Shown here piece by piece: positions 24,648 through 33,717 of a DNA stretch of 64,000 nt; position 1 is the stretch's first letter; each line of letters opens with the position of its first letter. Source of the DNA: an uncultured Sphingobacteriales bacterium (GTDB lineage: Bacteria; Bacteroidota; Bacteroidia; Chitinophagales; Chitinophagaceae); the NCBI GenBank assembly GCA_937871285.1, contig CALMQS010000068.1:45838-109837 (forward strand), read 5' to 3'. The position numbers and the translations under genes are program-made. Under the pieces are notes generated by a model. That model saw only the letters and a list, made by a program, of their open reading frames with translations. It searched no databases and had not been told where the DNA came from.

Positions 24648-25769
24648 ATGCCCACCCCCACCGAAATATCCAAAGCCATCGCCGCCATAGAGCGTACTTA
24701 TCCGCCCGATGATCTGATTACTACCTATAAAGATTTTCTTAAAGTGCGGCATGTGCTGCCGTATTACTCGTATAATCCGAAAGTGCTGGTATCGCTTGTA
24801 GATTTGGCCTGCAGCCTGTGGTACAGTAAAGCGCGTGTGAACAGGTTGTTGCTGGTATCGGTTATCAAGCAGTATGGCTCTAAGGTAAAAGCGGTGAAAG
24901 ATTATTATGGGCGCTCAAAGGCAGAGTTACATCCCTTTCCGGTGGAGGTAAATAAGAAAATTTGCTGGCTGTTTCAGCGAACCTTTGATATTGAGCTGCC
25001 CGTTAACCGCACGCAGGCGGAAACCATCAAAGTATTATGTAACAGCGTGTTGATCAACGCGGCATTGGGTGCCGGAGAAGAACAGTGGCTCTGCAGCAAT
25101 ATAGAAAAATCGTATATGCTGCTGAACAGGGTGCTGCGCTATCCCGTTGCATCGAAAGTGATTAGCCAGTGGGCAAAAGCCAATTACCTGAACAACGCTT
25201 ACAGGGATCGCCGGGCGGAAATGGCAGGCTGGCTGCTGGATGAAGACCCGGACTTTATAGTAGATGAACAAACTCTTGCAGATGATTTTGAATACCTGAA
25301 TAAAAAAGACAGGGAAGCGATAAGGCACTATAACGAAGAACTGCAGGCCAATACCATTATAGAAAACGAGCTGAGTGAGGTGCTGAATCCACAGCAGGAC
25401 CAAGACCCGGAAACGATTGAATGGGAACTGCGGTTCGATCCTTTAGACAGGCACAGGGATTATGTGGTGAGTCCGCCGCAACTGCAGCTTACCAAACGTT
25501 TTTATCCTGTTCCCATTGACCCTTTATCATACCGGCAGTACAATATGGATCTGCCCGATTTCGAAAGCTTAACTAAGGAATTTTACGACAATATCTCCTA
25601 TATGCAAAACACTACCATGCTCTGGGCGATCACTTACTCGCGGTTAGATATGCCGTGTAAGACAGCCCTGCTCAAAAAGCATTACAGCGAAGCAACCAGC
25701 AACAGCTTCTTTTATATTTGCCGGCGGTTGCAGTCGGTTGAGCTGTTGCAATGGCTAAGCAGGCAATAA
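24648..25769 (+). CDS. Conserved-looking protein of unknown function
   Basis: A 373-residue soluble protein starting MPTPTEISKAIAAIERTYPP. It is rich in charged and aromatic residues and mostly helical, without signal peptide, membrane segment or a motif I recognise. Base composition returns to the host average exactly here (33 of 60 bases are G or C at 24961-25020, against 16 of 60 at 22021-22080), so it is probably native flank and not part of the helicase unit. It lies 27 bases after the coiled-coil gene, so read-through is possible. No function can be assigned. Confidence 0.7.
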   Translation: MPTPTEISKAIAAIERTYPPDDLITTYKDFLKVRHVLPYYSYNPKVLVSLVDLACSLWYSKARVNRLLLVSVIKQYGSKVKAVKDYYGRSKAELHPFPVEVNKKICWLFQRTFDIELPVNRTQAETIKVLCNSVLINAALGAGEEQWLCSNIEKSYMLLNRVLRYPVASKVISQWAKANYLNNAYRDRRAEMAGWLLDEDPDFIVDEQTLADDFEYLNKKDREAIRHYNEELQANTIIENELSEVLNPQQDQDPETIEWELRFDPLDRHRDYVVSPPQLQLTKRFYPVPIDPLSYRQYNMDLPDFESLTKEFYDNISYMQNTTMLWAITYSRLDMPCKTALLKKHYSEATSNSFFYICRRLQSVELLQWLSRQ

Positions 25770-25881
25770 CAGTATACAGCATCCGGTTATGATGCCCGGT
25801 TGATATTACCACCTGATAACAATCACTTCATCTCCTCACATAAATCAGCGGCTGCAAGCGGGTATTTCGTATCTTCAAAAT

Positions 25882-25889
25882 TACATTTG
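25882..25889 (+). promoter_or_regulatory. -7 promoter element TACATTTG of the uspA-like gene
   Basis: TACATTTG fits TAnnTTTG and lies 19 bases upstream of the ATG at 25909, leaving a leader of about a dozen bases. Confidence 0.4.
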
Positions 25890-25908
25890 TTCATTAAACT
25901 ACATATTC

Positions 25909-26736
25909 ATGAAAAAGATCATTGCCCCGGTAGATTTTTCAGAACCTTCAGTAAACGCGGCGAAATACGCTGTTCAGTTGGCAGCAGACCTGCCCGACAG
26001 CACTGTTACCCTATATTATGTGTATGAAACGATTATTGCGGGCTCTGATGGCACCCCTTTGCTGATTGATCCGGATGCCAGGAAGAATGTGGCTATTATG
26101 GCTTTAAATAACCTCAAAAGGGAAATGGAAGCCATTTCAAAAGTTCCGGTTGATGTGGTAGCGGAAGAAGGCCGCCTGGCACCCTGCCTCGAAAAATATG
26201 TGAAACAAAATGAGGCCGACCTTATTGTAATGGGCATTACCGGTAGCAGCAAAATAGAACAATTGATTATCGGCAGCAATACGCTGAATGTGATCAGCAA
26301 GGATATTTGCCCGGTTTTTATTGTACCCGGCAACGCGTCTTACAAAAAAATAGATCGCGTTATCTTTACTTCCGACCTGAAAAATGTGGAATCTACCACC
26401 CCTTTACGGCCCCTAAAGAAAGTTTTGGATCTGCTTCAGCCGGAGCTGTATGTAGTGCATGTAACCGCAACCCACACAGCCGTACCCGAAGCAGAGCTGG
26501 AAGAAAAAAGAAAGCTGGAACCCCTGCTGAAAGATTATAACCCGCATTTCTTTTTTGTACTGGAAGAAAATTTTACAGCGGCAGTAGATAAGTTCGCAGA
26601 AGAGTATAGCGCGGATGTTATTATTACCGTTCCGCGTAAGCATACCTTCCTGTCGGGCCTGTTCAAAAGCAGCAATACTAAAAAGCTGGCCTACCACAGC
26701 AGCTTGCCCATACTGGCGCTGCATTCGTGGGAATAA
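25909..26736 (+). CDS. Tandem-domain universal stress protein
   Basis: A 275-residue cytoplasmic protein with two UspA folds. The first begins MKKIIAPVDFSEPSVNAAKYAVQLA and ends with the nucleotide-binding pattern GITGSSKIEQLIIGSNTLNV (a G-x2-G-x9-G(S/T) loop) and CPVFIVPG. The second starts at about residue 144 (KKIDRVIFTSDLKNV), is more diverged and its loop is degraded (VPRKHTFLSGLFKSSNTKKL). Such proteins bind ATP or act as stress-responsive signalling proteins. It is monocistronic. Confidence 0.9.
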   Translation: MKKIIAPVDFSEPSVNAAKYAVQLAADLPDSTVTLYYVYETIIAGSDGTPLLIDPDARKNVAIMALNNLKREMEAISKVPVDVVAEEGRLAPCLEKYVKQNEADLIVMGITGSSKIEQLIIGSNTLNVISKDICPVFIVPGNASYKKIDRVIFTSDLKNVESTTPLRPLKKVLDLLQPELYVVHVTATHTAVPEAELEEKRKLEPLLKDYNPHFFFVLEENFTAAVDKFAEEYSADVIITVPRKHTFLSGLFKSSNTKKLAYHSSLPILALHSWE

Positions 26737-27125
26737 GGGGATGCAGCGGATAGTACGCTAAGTTAAGAAACCCGAAGTCGAAAACCCGAAATCGGGAGGA
26801 GGCTGGCTTTCAGCGATTAGCTTTGAACTATGCGCTTTGGGCAGTAGAAAAAAGGAGTACTCATTCTATCGTTAGTAATAACTCCCCTGACCGATACCTG
26901 ATTGCTAATTGCCGCAACGGATATTCCCTGAAACCTGCAACCTGTAACCCGCAAAAACACCAGGAACCAAATCACAAAAGCCAAACCTGTCCGTCGTGGT
27001 AGATACAAATGAACCCTTTCTTCCACTGCGGGCAGGCTGCTGCTAATGACAGATAAACTTTTATTTGTTTCTTGCCATTTGGCTTCTTGGTGCTTTTACT
27101 GATATTTGCCCTTTACAATTCATTT
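26737..27125. repeat. Intergenic spacer with several dispersed repeat copies
   Basis: No gene is seen. It contains ACCCGAAGTCGAAAACCCGAAA-like direct repeats near 26765-26795, a CCTGCAACCTGTAACCC heptamer run (26931-26955), an inverted copy of the 10201-10232 repeat (about 26954-26988) and a direct copy (27063-27096). The last copy lies just before the recQ start and would be translated if a farther upstream start were used. Confidence 0.6.
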
Positions 27126-29072
27126 TTGGCAGATATACATTCTATACTACAATCCAACTGGGGTTATACTGCGTTCCGCCCGATGCAGGAAAGCATCATA
27201 CAATCTGTATTAAACGGCAGGGATACCTTAGCCATTATGCCCACCGGCGGGGGTAAATCCATTTGCTTCCAGGTACCGGCCTTAGCTTCAAAAGGCATTT
27301 GCCTGGTTATAACGCCATTGATCGCATTAATGAAAGACCAGGTACAAAACCTGAAGGAAAAAGGGATACTGGCGCTTAGTATTCATTCGGGAATGCCGTT
27401 TGCCCAGGTGAAGAAAACCTTAGACAACGCATTATACGGCAATTATAAATTCCTGTATGTATCGCCCGAACGCCTGGAGACGGATTTCTTTAAAGATTAT
27501 TTACCCGCTTTGCCCATTAACCTCATTGCGGTAGATGAAGCCCATTGTATTTCGCAATGGGGTTACGATTTTCGTCCTGCTTACCTCACTATTGCGGCCA
27601 TACGTGAAGAAAAACCCGGCGTGCCCGTGCTGGCACTTACAGCGTCGGCAACCAAAACCGTGCAGGAAGATATTTGCGATAAGCTGCTGTTTAAGGAAAA
27701 GCAAATATTTCAGCAATCCTATGAAAGACCTAATCTTTCCTACAGCGTATTTAACACAGACGTAAAAATGAATAAGCTGCTCCAGGTCATTCAAAAGGTA
27801 CCGGGCAGCGGAATTGTATATTGCCGGAGCCGCAAACGCACCAAAACAATAGCCGAATTGCTGCAACTGCACCATATTAGCGCCGATTATTACCACGCCG
27901 GCTTATCGCACGATGACAGGAATGAAAAACAGGAAAACTGGCTGAAGAACAAAACCCGCATTATGGTATGCACCAATGCCTTTGGAATGGGCATAGACAA
28001 ACCCGATGTAAGAACAGTGGTGCATGCAGATATCCCCGATTGCATAGAAAGTTATTACCAGGAGGCCGGGCGGGCAGGCAGGGACGGACAAAAATCGTAC
28101 GCTGTATTATTATACACTAACCAGGACATCGAGGATCTGCAAAAACAGCCTGATATCCGCTTCCCTTCTTTTGAAGACATTAAACATGTTTACCAGTGTC
28201 TGGTAAACTATCTCCAGTTACCGGCAGGTTCGGGCAGGGATATTTTTTTTGATTTTGATATGGAAGCGTTTACAACGCTTTTTAAGCTAAATGTACTGTC
28301 TGCTACTTATGCCATCAAAGCGTTGGAGCAGGAAAGCATCATTGAATACAACGAGCAGCTTTTTATTCCTTCAACAGTGGTTTTTTGCTGTGGAAAAGAA
28401 ACCCTTCAGCAGGCAGAAAAAGATTACCCTGCGCTAACGCCCTGCATTAAGTATCTGCTTCGTTCCTATGGAGGTATTTTTGATATTGCTGTGCCGGTGA
28501 GCGAAAAACAAATAGCGAAAGGCTTGAAAAAAGACAGCAGTGAGATAAAAAACATCCTGTTGCAGCTTCAGTCCAGGGGACTCATTCAATACCAACCCCG
28601 GAAAGATGCTCCTCAGATCCGGTTCCGGAGTAACAGGGTAATAACCGACAACCTTACGATTAACACGGCCAATTATCAAAAAAGAAAGGCTGTTTTAATG
28701 CAGCAAACAGACGCCATTATCGGCTACGCTAAAGATATACAGCGTTGCCATGCGCAAATTATAGCCAATTATTTTAATGATCATTCCGCGAAGCCATGCG
28801 GAATTTGTGATAATTGTATCCAAAAGAAGAAGGCAAGGCTTTCTAACGATGCTTTTTCGCTATTGCAGGCGGATATCACAAGCGCGCTTATGCAGGGGCC
28901 TTTAAGTATCAACGAACTGATGCGGCGGCTCCGGATAACGGATGCACAAACAATATGGAAGGTAATTGAGCATTTACTGGCTGAAAACTACATAGAGATG
29001 AGCGAAGCGGGGTATGGCGGAAAAGTAAGTATAAAAAAAAAGGGCCAGGATAGAAATCCAGCCCGTTTTTAA
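27126..29072 (+). CDS. recQ: RecQ-family ATP-dependent DNA helicase
   Basis: A 648-residue helicase when started at the TTG at 27126 (ADIHSILQSNWGYTAFRPMQ, the normal family start). Motifs: Q-motif FRPMQ, Walker A PTGGGKS (Lys44), DEAHCISQWGYDFR, TASATK, YCRSRKRT, NAFGMGIDKPDVR and YYQEAGRAGRDG. The RecQ zinc-binding domain is present (C-H-A-Q and CGICDNC) and a winged-helix region follows. There is no HRDC domain, as in many short Bacteroidota RecQ proteins. It unwinds DNA in repair and fork restart. The start is uncertain because no ATG precedes the helicase core; the frame upstream of 27126 is repeat sequence. Confidence 0.9.
   Translation: MADIHSILQSNWGYTAFRPMQESIIQSVLNGRDTLAIMPTGGGKSICFQVPALASKGICLVITPLIALMKDQVQNLKEKGILALSIHSGMPFAQVKKTLDNALYGNYKFLYVSPERLETDFFKDYLPALPINLIAVDEAHCISQWGYDFRPAYLTIAAIREEKPGVPVLALTASATKTVQEDICDKLLFKEKQIFQQSYERPNLSYSVFNTDVKMNKLLQVIQKVPGSGIVYCRSRKRTKTIAELLQLHHISADYYHAGLSHDDRNEKQENWLKNKTRIMVCTNAFGMGIDKPDVRTVVHADIPDCIESYYQEAGRAGRDGQKSYAVLLYTNQDIEDLQKQPDIRFPSFEDIKHVYQCLVNYLQLPAGSGRDIFFDFDMEAFTTLFKLNVLSATYAIKALEQESIIEYNEQLFIPSTVVFCCGKETLQQAEKDYPALTPCIKYLLRSYGGIFDIAVPVSEKQIAKGLKKDSSEIKNILLQLQSRGLIQYQPRKDAPQIRFRSNRVITDNLTINTANYQKRKAVLMQQTDAIIGYAKDIQRCHAQIIANYFNDHSAKPCGICDNCIQKKKARLSNDAFSLLQADITSALMQGPLSINELMRRLRITDAQTIWKVIEHLLAENYIEMSEAGYGGKVSIKKKGQDRNPARF
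29042..29070 (+). terminator. Intrinsic terminator overlapping the recQ stop codon
   Basis: GGGC (29042-29045) and GGAT (29048-29051) pair with GCCC and ATCC across a small internal loop, and GTTTTT follows. The last coding bases of recQ form the stem. Confidence 0.6.
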
Positions 29073-29236
29073 AATCCAATATCCTATGAAAAACCGAGTC
29101 AAAGATAATGAGGATAGTTGTTCAAACAATACCCTTTTAGTGGTATGCACTTAATTTTTTCTACCAATTACCTGTAAGGTTTTCACCAAAAATGGAATAT
29201 CTTTTTCCTTTTTTTAATAAAGATTTCTTAAAGCGT
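29073..29236. other. Spacer between converging recQ and HerA-like genes
   Basis: No feature beyond A+T-rich sequence is seen. Confidence 0.3.
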
Positions 29237-30787
29237 TCAGAACCAGCTTGTTTTCTTTTTTGAACTGCTCCTTCCTCCTAATCCAAGCGCTCCCAATAAG
29301 CTTCTGGTAATAATAGTAGCAGCGGTTCTTTGCACCTGCCTCGATACAGGATTATCTAAAACTTTTTCAATAACAGAAGGTTCGGGCTTTGAAGCAGGTT
29401 TTTGTATGGTTTTTTCGGCTGATTTTTTTTCCGCTTCGTCTAATTTAGCAGATAATATTTCATAAGCACTTTCACGGTCAATGGGTTGTTCATATTTTTT
29501 TACCAGTTTGGATTGCGCCGTTAAGGTATTGATCTCTGCATCGGTTAATACATCCATTCTCGACTGTGGCGAGATAAGTAAAGTATGGACCAGGGGGGTG
29601 GGTATTCCCTTTTCATTGAGCATGGTTACCAAAGCCTCGCCAATGCCCAGTTCTGTTATCAGATCATTTACCTTATAATAATTGGTCTCGGGATAGTTTT
29701 CCGCGGCCTGCTTAATGGTTTTGCGGTCGGCGGCAGTAAATGCCCGCAATGCATGCTGCACTTTTAAGCCTAACTGGCTTAAAACAGATGCGGGCACATC
29801 CTGTGGGTTTTGCGTACAAAAGAAAATACCCACTCCTTTGGAGCGTATCAGCTTAATGATGGTTTCTATCTGCTGAAGCAAAGCGCTCGTTGCCTCCTGG
29901 AATACTAAGTGGGCTTCATCAATAAATAATACCAGCTTAGGCTTATCTAAGTCGCCGGCCTCAGGTAAAACCGCATACAGTTCGGCAAGGAGCTGCAGCA
30001 TAAAAGTAGAGAACAGCTTGGGGCGGTTCTGCATGTCTGTTACTCTAAGTATATTAATGATCCCTCTTCCGTCATCGCTGATACGCATTAAGTCATCCAC
30101 TTCAAAAGAAGGCTCTCCGAAAAACACATCAGCGCCCTGCTGCTGCAGCTCTATGATCTTCCGCAATATAGTGCCTGTGCTTGTGGTAGATATTTTACCA
30201 TATTGTTTTTCAATATCAGGCTTTCCTTCATTGCTGATATACTGAAGCATTTTAATAAAATCCTTCAGATCAAGCAGGGGTATCTTCTGGTCATCGCAAT
30301 ATTTAAAGATCAGTGCCACCAGTCCCTGTTGCGTATCGTTTAATCCGAGGATCTTTGAAATTAACACAGGGCCAAACTCACTAACGGTAGCCCGCAACCG
30401 AACACCTTTCTCCCCGCTAAGGCTCATCAGTTCAACCGGAAAAGATGCGGGAACATATTCCAGCGCCATTTTACCATACCGCTCTTTAATTTTATCGTTA
30501 AATGCACCGGCTTCTGCCAGTCCGCTTAAATCGCCCTTGATGTCCATCAGCAATACCGGCACACTGGCGTTGCTTAACCCTTCGGCAATTACCTGCAGGG
30601 TTTTGGTTTTTCCTGTTCCTGTAGCCCCTGCTATTAACCCGTGCCGGTTCATTGTTTTTAGCGGCAAATGAACAAGGGCTTCGCTCAGCACTTCACCGTT
30701 AAGCGTAGCGGCGCCTAATGCAAAGCTTTCGCCCCTGAATGTATAACCGGCATTAACGGATTGTATAAATGCATTTTTATCAGCCAT
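29237..30787 (-). CDS. HerA-like ATPase (DUF853 family)
   Basis: A 516-residue P-loop ATPase of the HerA/FtsK superfamily. Walker A is GATGTGKT (Lys60), Walker B is KLVLFIDEAHLVF, and an arginine/sensor region follows in LIRSKGVGIFFCTQNPQDVP. The C-terminal 60 residues are a charged, Ser/Lys-rich tail (GLGGRSSSKKKTSWF). The DUF853 group is widespread in bacteria; it is often annotated as a helicase or related to DNA pumping, but no function is proven. No NurA nuclease is adjacent. The GroES-like gene is 54 bases upstream in the same orientation. Confidence 0.85.
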   Translation of the reverse strand: MADKNAFIQSVNAGYTFRGESFALGAATLNGEVLSEALVHLPLKTMNRHGLIAGATGTGKTKTLQVIAEGLSNASVPVLLMDIKGDLSGLAEAGAFNDKIKERYGKMALEYVPASFPVELMSLSGEKGVRLRATVSEFGPVLISKILGLNDTQQGLVALIFKYCDDQKIPLLDLKDFIKMLQYISNEGKPDIEKQYGKISTTSTGTILRKIIELQQQGADVFFGEPSFEVDDLMRISDDGRGIINILRVTDMQNRPKLFSTFMLQLLAELYAVLPEAGDLDKPKLVLFIDEAHLVFQEATSALLQQIETIIKLIRSKGVGIFFCTQNPQDVPASVLSQLGLKVQHALRAFTAADRKTIKQAAENYPETNYYKVNDLITELGIGEALVTMLNEKGIPTPLVHTLLISPQSRMDVLTDAEINTLTAQSKLVKKYEQPIDRESAYEILSAKLDEAEKKSAEKTIQKPASKPEPSVIEKVLDNPVSRQVQRTAATIITRSLLGALGLGGRSSSKKKTSWF

Positions 30788-30841
30788 GTTCAATAATTTT
30801 AGGGAAAGTTAAAGGATTAACGCAACCGGATAAACTTATTC

Positions 30842-31213
30842 TTATATATCCTCTTCTCTTTCCAGCATTAATATAGCGCTTTGCGGAACGATGAAATACT
30901 TTTCATCTTCATACATTACTTCTGTTGCCCCGCTCAGTAAAAAAATGGCCAAATCGCCTTCCCTTGCCTGGAGCGGAATATATTTTACCTGCTCTTCTTC
31001 GGTTTTCCAGGGTTCATTTTCAACGGGCATCGGAATAGCATAACCCGGGCCGTGCTTAATTACATATCCCTGCTGTACCCTTTCCTTTTCCTGCACGCCG
31101 GGCGGAAGATACAAGCCACTGGCGGTTTTTTGATTAGATTGCAGGGGTTTTATTAAAAGCCTGTCGCCTATTACGATCAGCTTTTTAAACTTGTTTTCCG
31201 GTGTTAACCGCAT
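30842..31213 (-). CDS. GroES-like co-chaperonin protein
   Basis: A 123-residue protein with the Cpn10 start VIGDRLLIKPLQSNQKTASGLYLPPG and a late IFLLSGATEVMYEDEKYFIVPQSAIL segment. It is longer than canonical GroES (about 95 residues) because of a middle insertion (PMPVENEPWKTEEEQVKYIP), and no groEL is beside it. It is probably a paralogue of GroES conserved in Bacteroidota, not the housekeeping co-chaperonin. The ATG at 31213 is supported by a TAAATTTG element 18 bases upstream. Confidence 0.8.
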   Translation of the reverse strand: MRLTPENKFKKLIVIGDRLLIKPLQSNQKTASGLYLPPGVQEKERVQQGYVIKHGPGYAIPMPVENEPWKTEEEQVKYIPLQAREGDLAIFLLSGATEVMYEDEKYFIVPQSAILMLEREEDI

Positions 31214-31231
31214 GATTGGTATATTTAACTG

Positions 31232-31239
31232 CAAATTTA
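31232..31239 (-). promoter_or_regulatory. -7 promoter element TAAATTTG of the GroES-like gene
   Basis: On the minus strand TAAATTTG fits TAnnTTTG and lies 18 bases before the ATG at 31213. Confidence 0.4.
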
Positions 31240-31335
31240 AAGATTCGTATATTTAATAGCTTTAACAAAAGTTTATTCGCGTTTTATTATAAAGCGGAAA
31301 CTAATTATATTTATTTGTCACTAAATGTTTGAATT

Positions 31336-32034
31336 ATGGAAGCACAAAAGCACAAAATATTGTTATGCGAAGACGATCAGAACCTGGGGCTGGTATTGAA
31401 GAATTATCTTGAGCTCAATGATTATGATGTAACCTTAGAAAGAGACGGGCGCCTGGGCTTAGCTGCTTTTCAGCGCGAAAAGTTTGAGCTTTGTCTGCTG
31501 GATGTAATGATGCCTAACATGGATGGCTTTAAGCTGGCCGAGGAGATCAGGGATATTAACCCGGATATTCCCCTGTTTTTTCTTTCCGCGAAAACGATGA
31601 AGGAAGATATCATCCAGGGTTATAAATTAGGCGCCGACGACTATATAACCAAGCCTTTTGACAGTGAAGTACTGCTGCTGAAAATTAAAGCTATACTTAA
31701 ACGCAATGACGATCTGAATAAGGATGCCGCCAACATAGAGTTTGATCTGGGTAACTATCATTTCAATCCTAAATTACGCGAGCTCATTATTGCAGGAAAA
31801 ACACAAACCTTATCGCCCAAAGAAAATGAATTGCTGAAAATGCTGGCAGAATATAAAAACGACTTGCTGCCCAGGGAAATTGCATTAAAGCGCATATGGG
31901 GCAGCGATACCTACTTTAACGGAAGAAGCATGGATGTGTATATTGCCAAGCTCAGAAAATATCTTAGGGAAGATCCCAATCTTGAAATAGTGAATATACA
32001 CGGCAATGGATTCCGGCTGGTGGTAAGTGAATGA
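31336..32034 (+). CDS. OmpR-family response regulator without an adjacent kinase
   Basis: A 232-residue regulator. The receiver domain shows EDD (12-14), D56 in LCLLDVMMPNMDG, the conserved Ser in FFLSAKT and K in YITKPFDS. The winged-helix output domain spans about residues 135-232 (SPKENELLKMLAEYKNDLLPR...MDVYIAKLRKYLREDPN...GNGFRLVV). It resembles the RprY type of Bacteroidetes. Neither neighbour is a histidine kinase, so its partner must be encoded elsewhere. Confidence 0.9.
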   Translation: MEAQKHKILLCEDDQNLGLVLKNYLELNDYDVTLERDGRLGLAAFQREKFELCLLDVMMPNMDGFKLAEEIRDINPDIPLFFLSAKTMKEDIIQGYKLGADDYITKPFDSEVLLLKIKAILKRNDDLNKDAANIEFDLGNYHFNPKLRELIIAGKTQTLSPKENELLKMLAEYKNDLLPREIALKRIWGSDTYFNGRSMDVYIAKLRKYLREDPNLEIVNIHGNGFRLVVSE

Positions 32035-32136
32035 GGATTAGTATAATTTTGATTTATCAATAGTTTTTATACAAACTGAATAAGTATGATAGCTTCGGGA
32101 CGAAAAATGAGCCTGATAATCTAAAGTAAATATGGT

Positions 32137-32346
32137 ATGCAAACAGTAACTATAGATATTCTTAATAATAAAGCTATAAAATTGCTGCAGGATTTAGAAC
32201 TGCTGCAACTTATCCGCATGCGAAAAGATAAAACGCAATCCACAACTACAGTCAACTGGACTGCCAAATATAAAGGGGCGATGACTAAGCAGTCCCTGAC
32301 CGATATTGACAATCAGTTAAATGAACTGCGTAACGAATGGGATTAA
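32137..32346 (+). CDS. Small antitoxin-like protein
   Basis: A 69-residue protein with the start MQTVTIDILNNKAIKLLQDLELLQLIRM, seen in many small Bacteroidota proteins that are annotated as hypothetical or as type II antitoxins. The middle is polar and the ending NQLNELRNEWD is charged. No toxin gene (RelE/ParE or PIN) lies on either side, so it is at most an orphan antitoxin. It is transcribed in the direction of the response regulator, 102 bases behind it. Confidence 0.6.
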   Translation: MQTVTIDILNNKAIKLLQDLELLQLIRMRKDKTQSTTTVNWTAKYKGAMTKQSLTDIDNQLNELRNEWD

Positions 32347-32439
32347 AATATTGTCAGACTGAAGATTATTAATCCGTGGGGTCTGTAAAAACGCTGAATA
32401 TACAAGAGCTTTTTCTCACGTTTCACGTTTGACACAGCA

Positions 32440-33567
32440 CTAATAATCAATCAACTGCTCCTCTATTAATTCAGGTATCTCGCGCCATTCATATTGCTGG
32501 TTCCGCAATTGGGGTTCGAAGCCTCCTTCCCGTATGGCATCCTGGATGGATTTGTAGGTAAACCGGTGAGGCGCACCCGCAGCGCTTACCACATTTTCTT
32601 CTATCATAATGCTGCCAAAATCATTGGCGCCTGCATGTAAACAAATTTGCGCTGTTTTTTTACCTACCGTAAGCCATGAAGCCTGTATATTTTTTATATT
32701 GGGAAGCATAATGCGGGAAAGCGCGATCATGCGAATATATTCTTCAGCAGTGGTAAGATTATGCACACCACGTATGCGGGTAAGCAAAGTATCCACATCC
32801 TGGAAAGTCCACGGAATGAATGCCAGAAACCCTTTCGCATCTTCCGGTTTCCTGCTTTGCACTTCACGGATCTTTACCAGGTGCTCAAATCTTTCCTGCA
32901 GGGTTTCTACATGCCCGAACATCATAGTGGCGCTGGTAGTAATATGCAGCTTATGTGCTTCATGCATGATATCGAGCCATTCCTGCGCACCGCATTTCCC
33001 TTTGCTGATCAGCCTTCTCACCCTGTCTGTTAATATTTCTGCACCGGCGCCCGGTAAAGAATCAAGTCCCGATTCCTTTAATGCTTTCAGCACATCGTGA
33101 TGGCTCATTTTTTCAAGCTTGCAGATATGTGCTACTTCGGGAGGACCGAGCGCATGCAGTTTGATATCGGGGAATTCCGCTTTTATTGCACGAAAAGTGC
33201 CGGTATAAAAATCAAGCCCTAATTGCGGATGATGCCCGCCCTGCAGCAGCAGTTGATCGCCCCCGTATTTTATGGTTTCTTTTATCTTTTTGCGGTAGGC
33301 AGGCATATCCGTTATATATGCGTCCGCATGACCCGGGATACGGTAAAAATTACAAAATTTACAATTGGCGATACAAACGTTAGTGGTATTCACATTCCGG
33401 TCTATCTGCCAGGTAACTTTCCCATGGGGAACATGCTGCTTTCGCATCTCATCGGCTGCGTACATCAGCTCTGTTAACGCAGCGTTCTCATACAAAAATA
33501 TCCCTTCCTCCACGGTAAGGAACCCGAATCCCATCGCTTTTTGTAAAACATCTCCAACATTCATCAT
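32440..33567 (-). CDS. mqnC: Cyclic dehypoxanthinyl futalosine synthase, radical SAM
   Basis: A 375-residue radical SAM enzyme of the futalosine route to menaquinone. The iron-sulfur motif is CIANCKFCNFYR (C-x3-C-x2-C-x-F). GGDQLLLQGGHHP, the PGAGAEIL segment and the C-terminal GANDFGSIMIEENVVSAAG match MqnC, which cyclises dehypoxanthine futalosine, and separate it from MqnE. The other mqn genes are not in the window, while the last step (UbiE/MenG) is at 56.9 kb. Two adjacent ATG codons (33567 and 33564) are possible starts. Confidence 0.9.
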   Translation of the reverse strand: MMNVGDVLQKAMGFGFLTVEEGIFLYENAALTELMYAADEMRKQHVPHGKVTWQIDRNVNTTNVCIANCKFCNFYRIPGHADAYITDMPAYRKKIKETIKYGGDQLLLQGGHHPQLGLDFYTGTFRAIKAEFPDIKLHALGPPEVAHICKLEKMSHHDVLKALKESGLDSLPGAGAEILTDRVRRLISKGKCGAQEWLDIMHEAHKLHITTSATMMFGHVETLQERFEHLVKIREVQSRKPEDAKGFLAFIPWTFQDVDTLLTRIRGVHNLTTAEEYIRMIALSRIMLPNIKNIQASWLTVGKKTAQICLHAGANDFGSIMIEENVVSAAGAPHRFTYKSIQDAIREGGFEPQLRNQQYEWREIPELIEEQLIDY

Positions 33568-33717
33568 AGTTAAGGCTTCTTCACATAAAAAATGAGCGTA
33601 GCACCATAATGTATCGTTTTAACAGATATACTATGCTGTATCTGCAAAAGTAATAAGATTATGAATGATGAGCGGGCGGATTTTCTATACAAAAAGAATT
33701 AAATTTATGAACTACAT

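Noticed and set aside
25800..26027. A 75-residue open frame upstream of the universal stress protein
   Set aside because: It overlaps the start of uspA in another frame and shows no protein-like pattern; the promoter element at 25882-25889 lies within it.
27072..27125. Upstream start of recQ giving a hydrophobic leader
   Set aside because: This sequence is a copy of a dispersed intergenic repeat (also at 10201-10232), so it is unlikely to be coding; the family start is near 27126.
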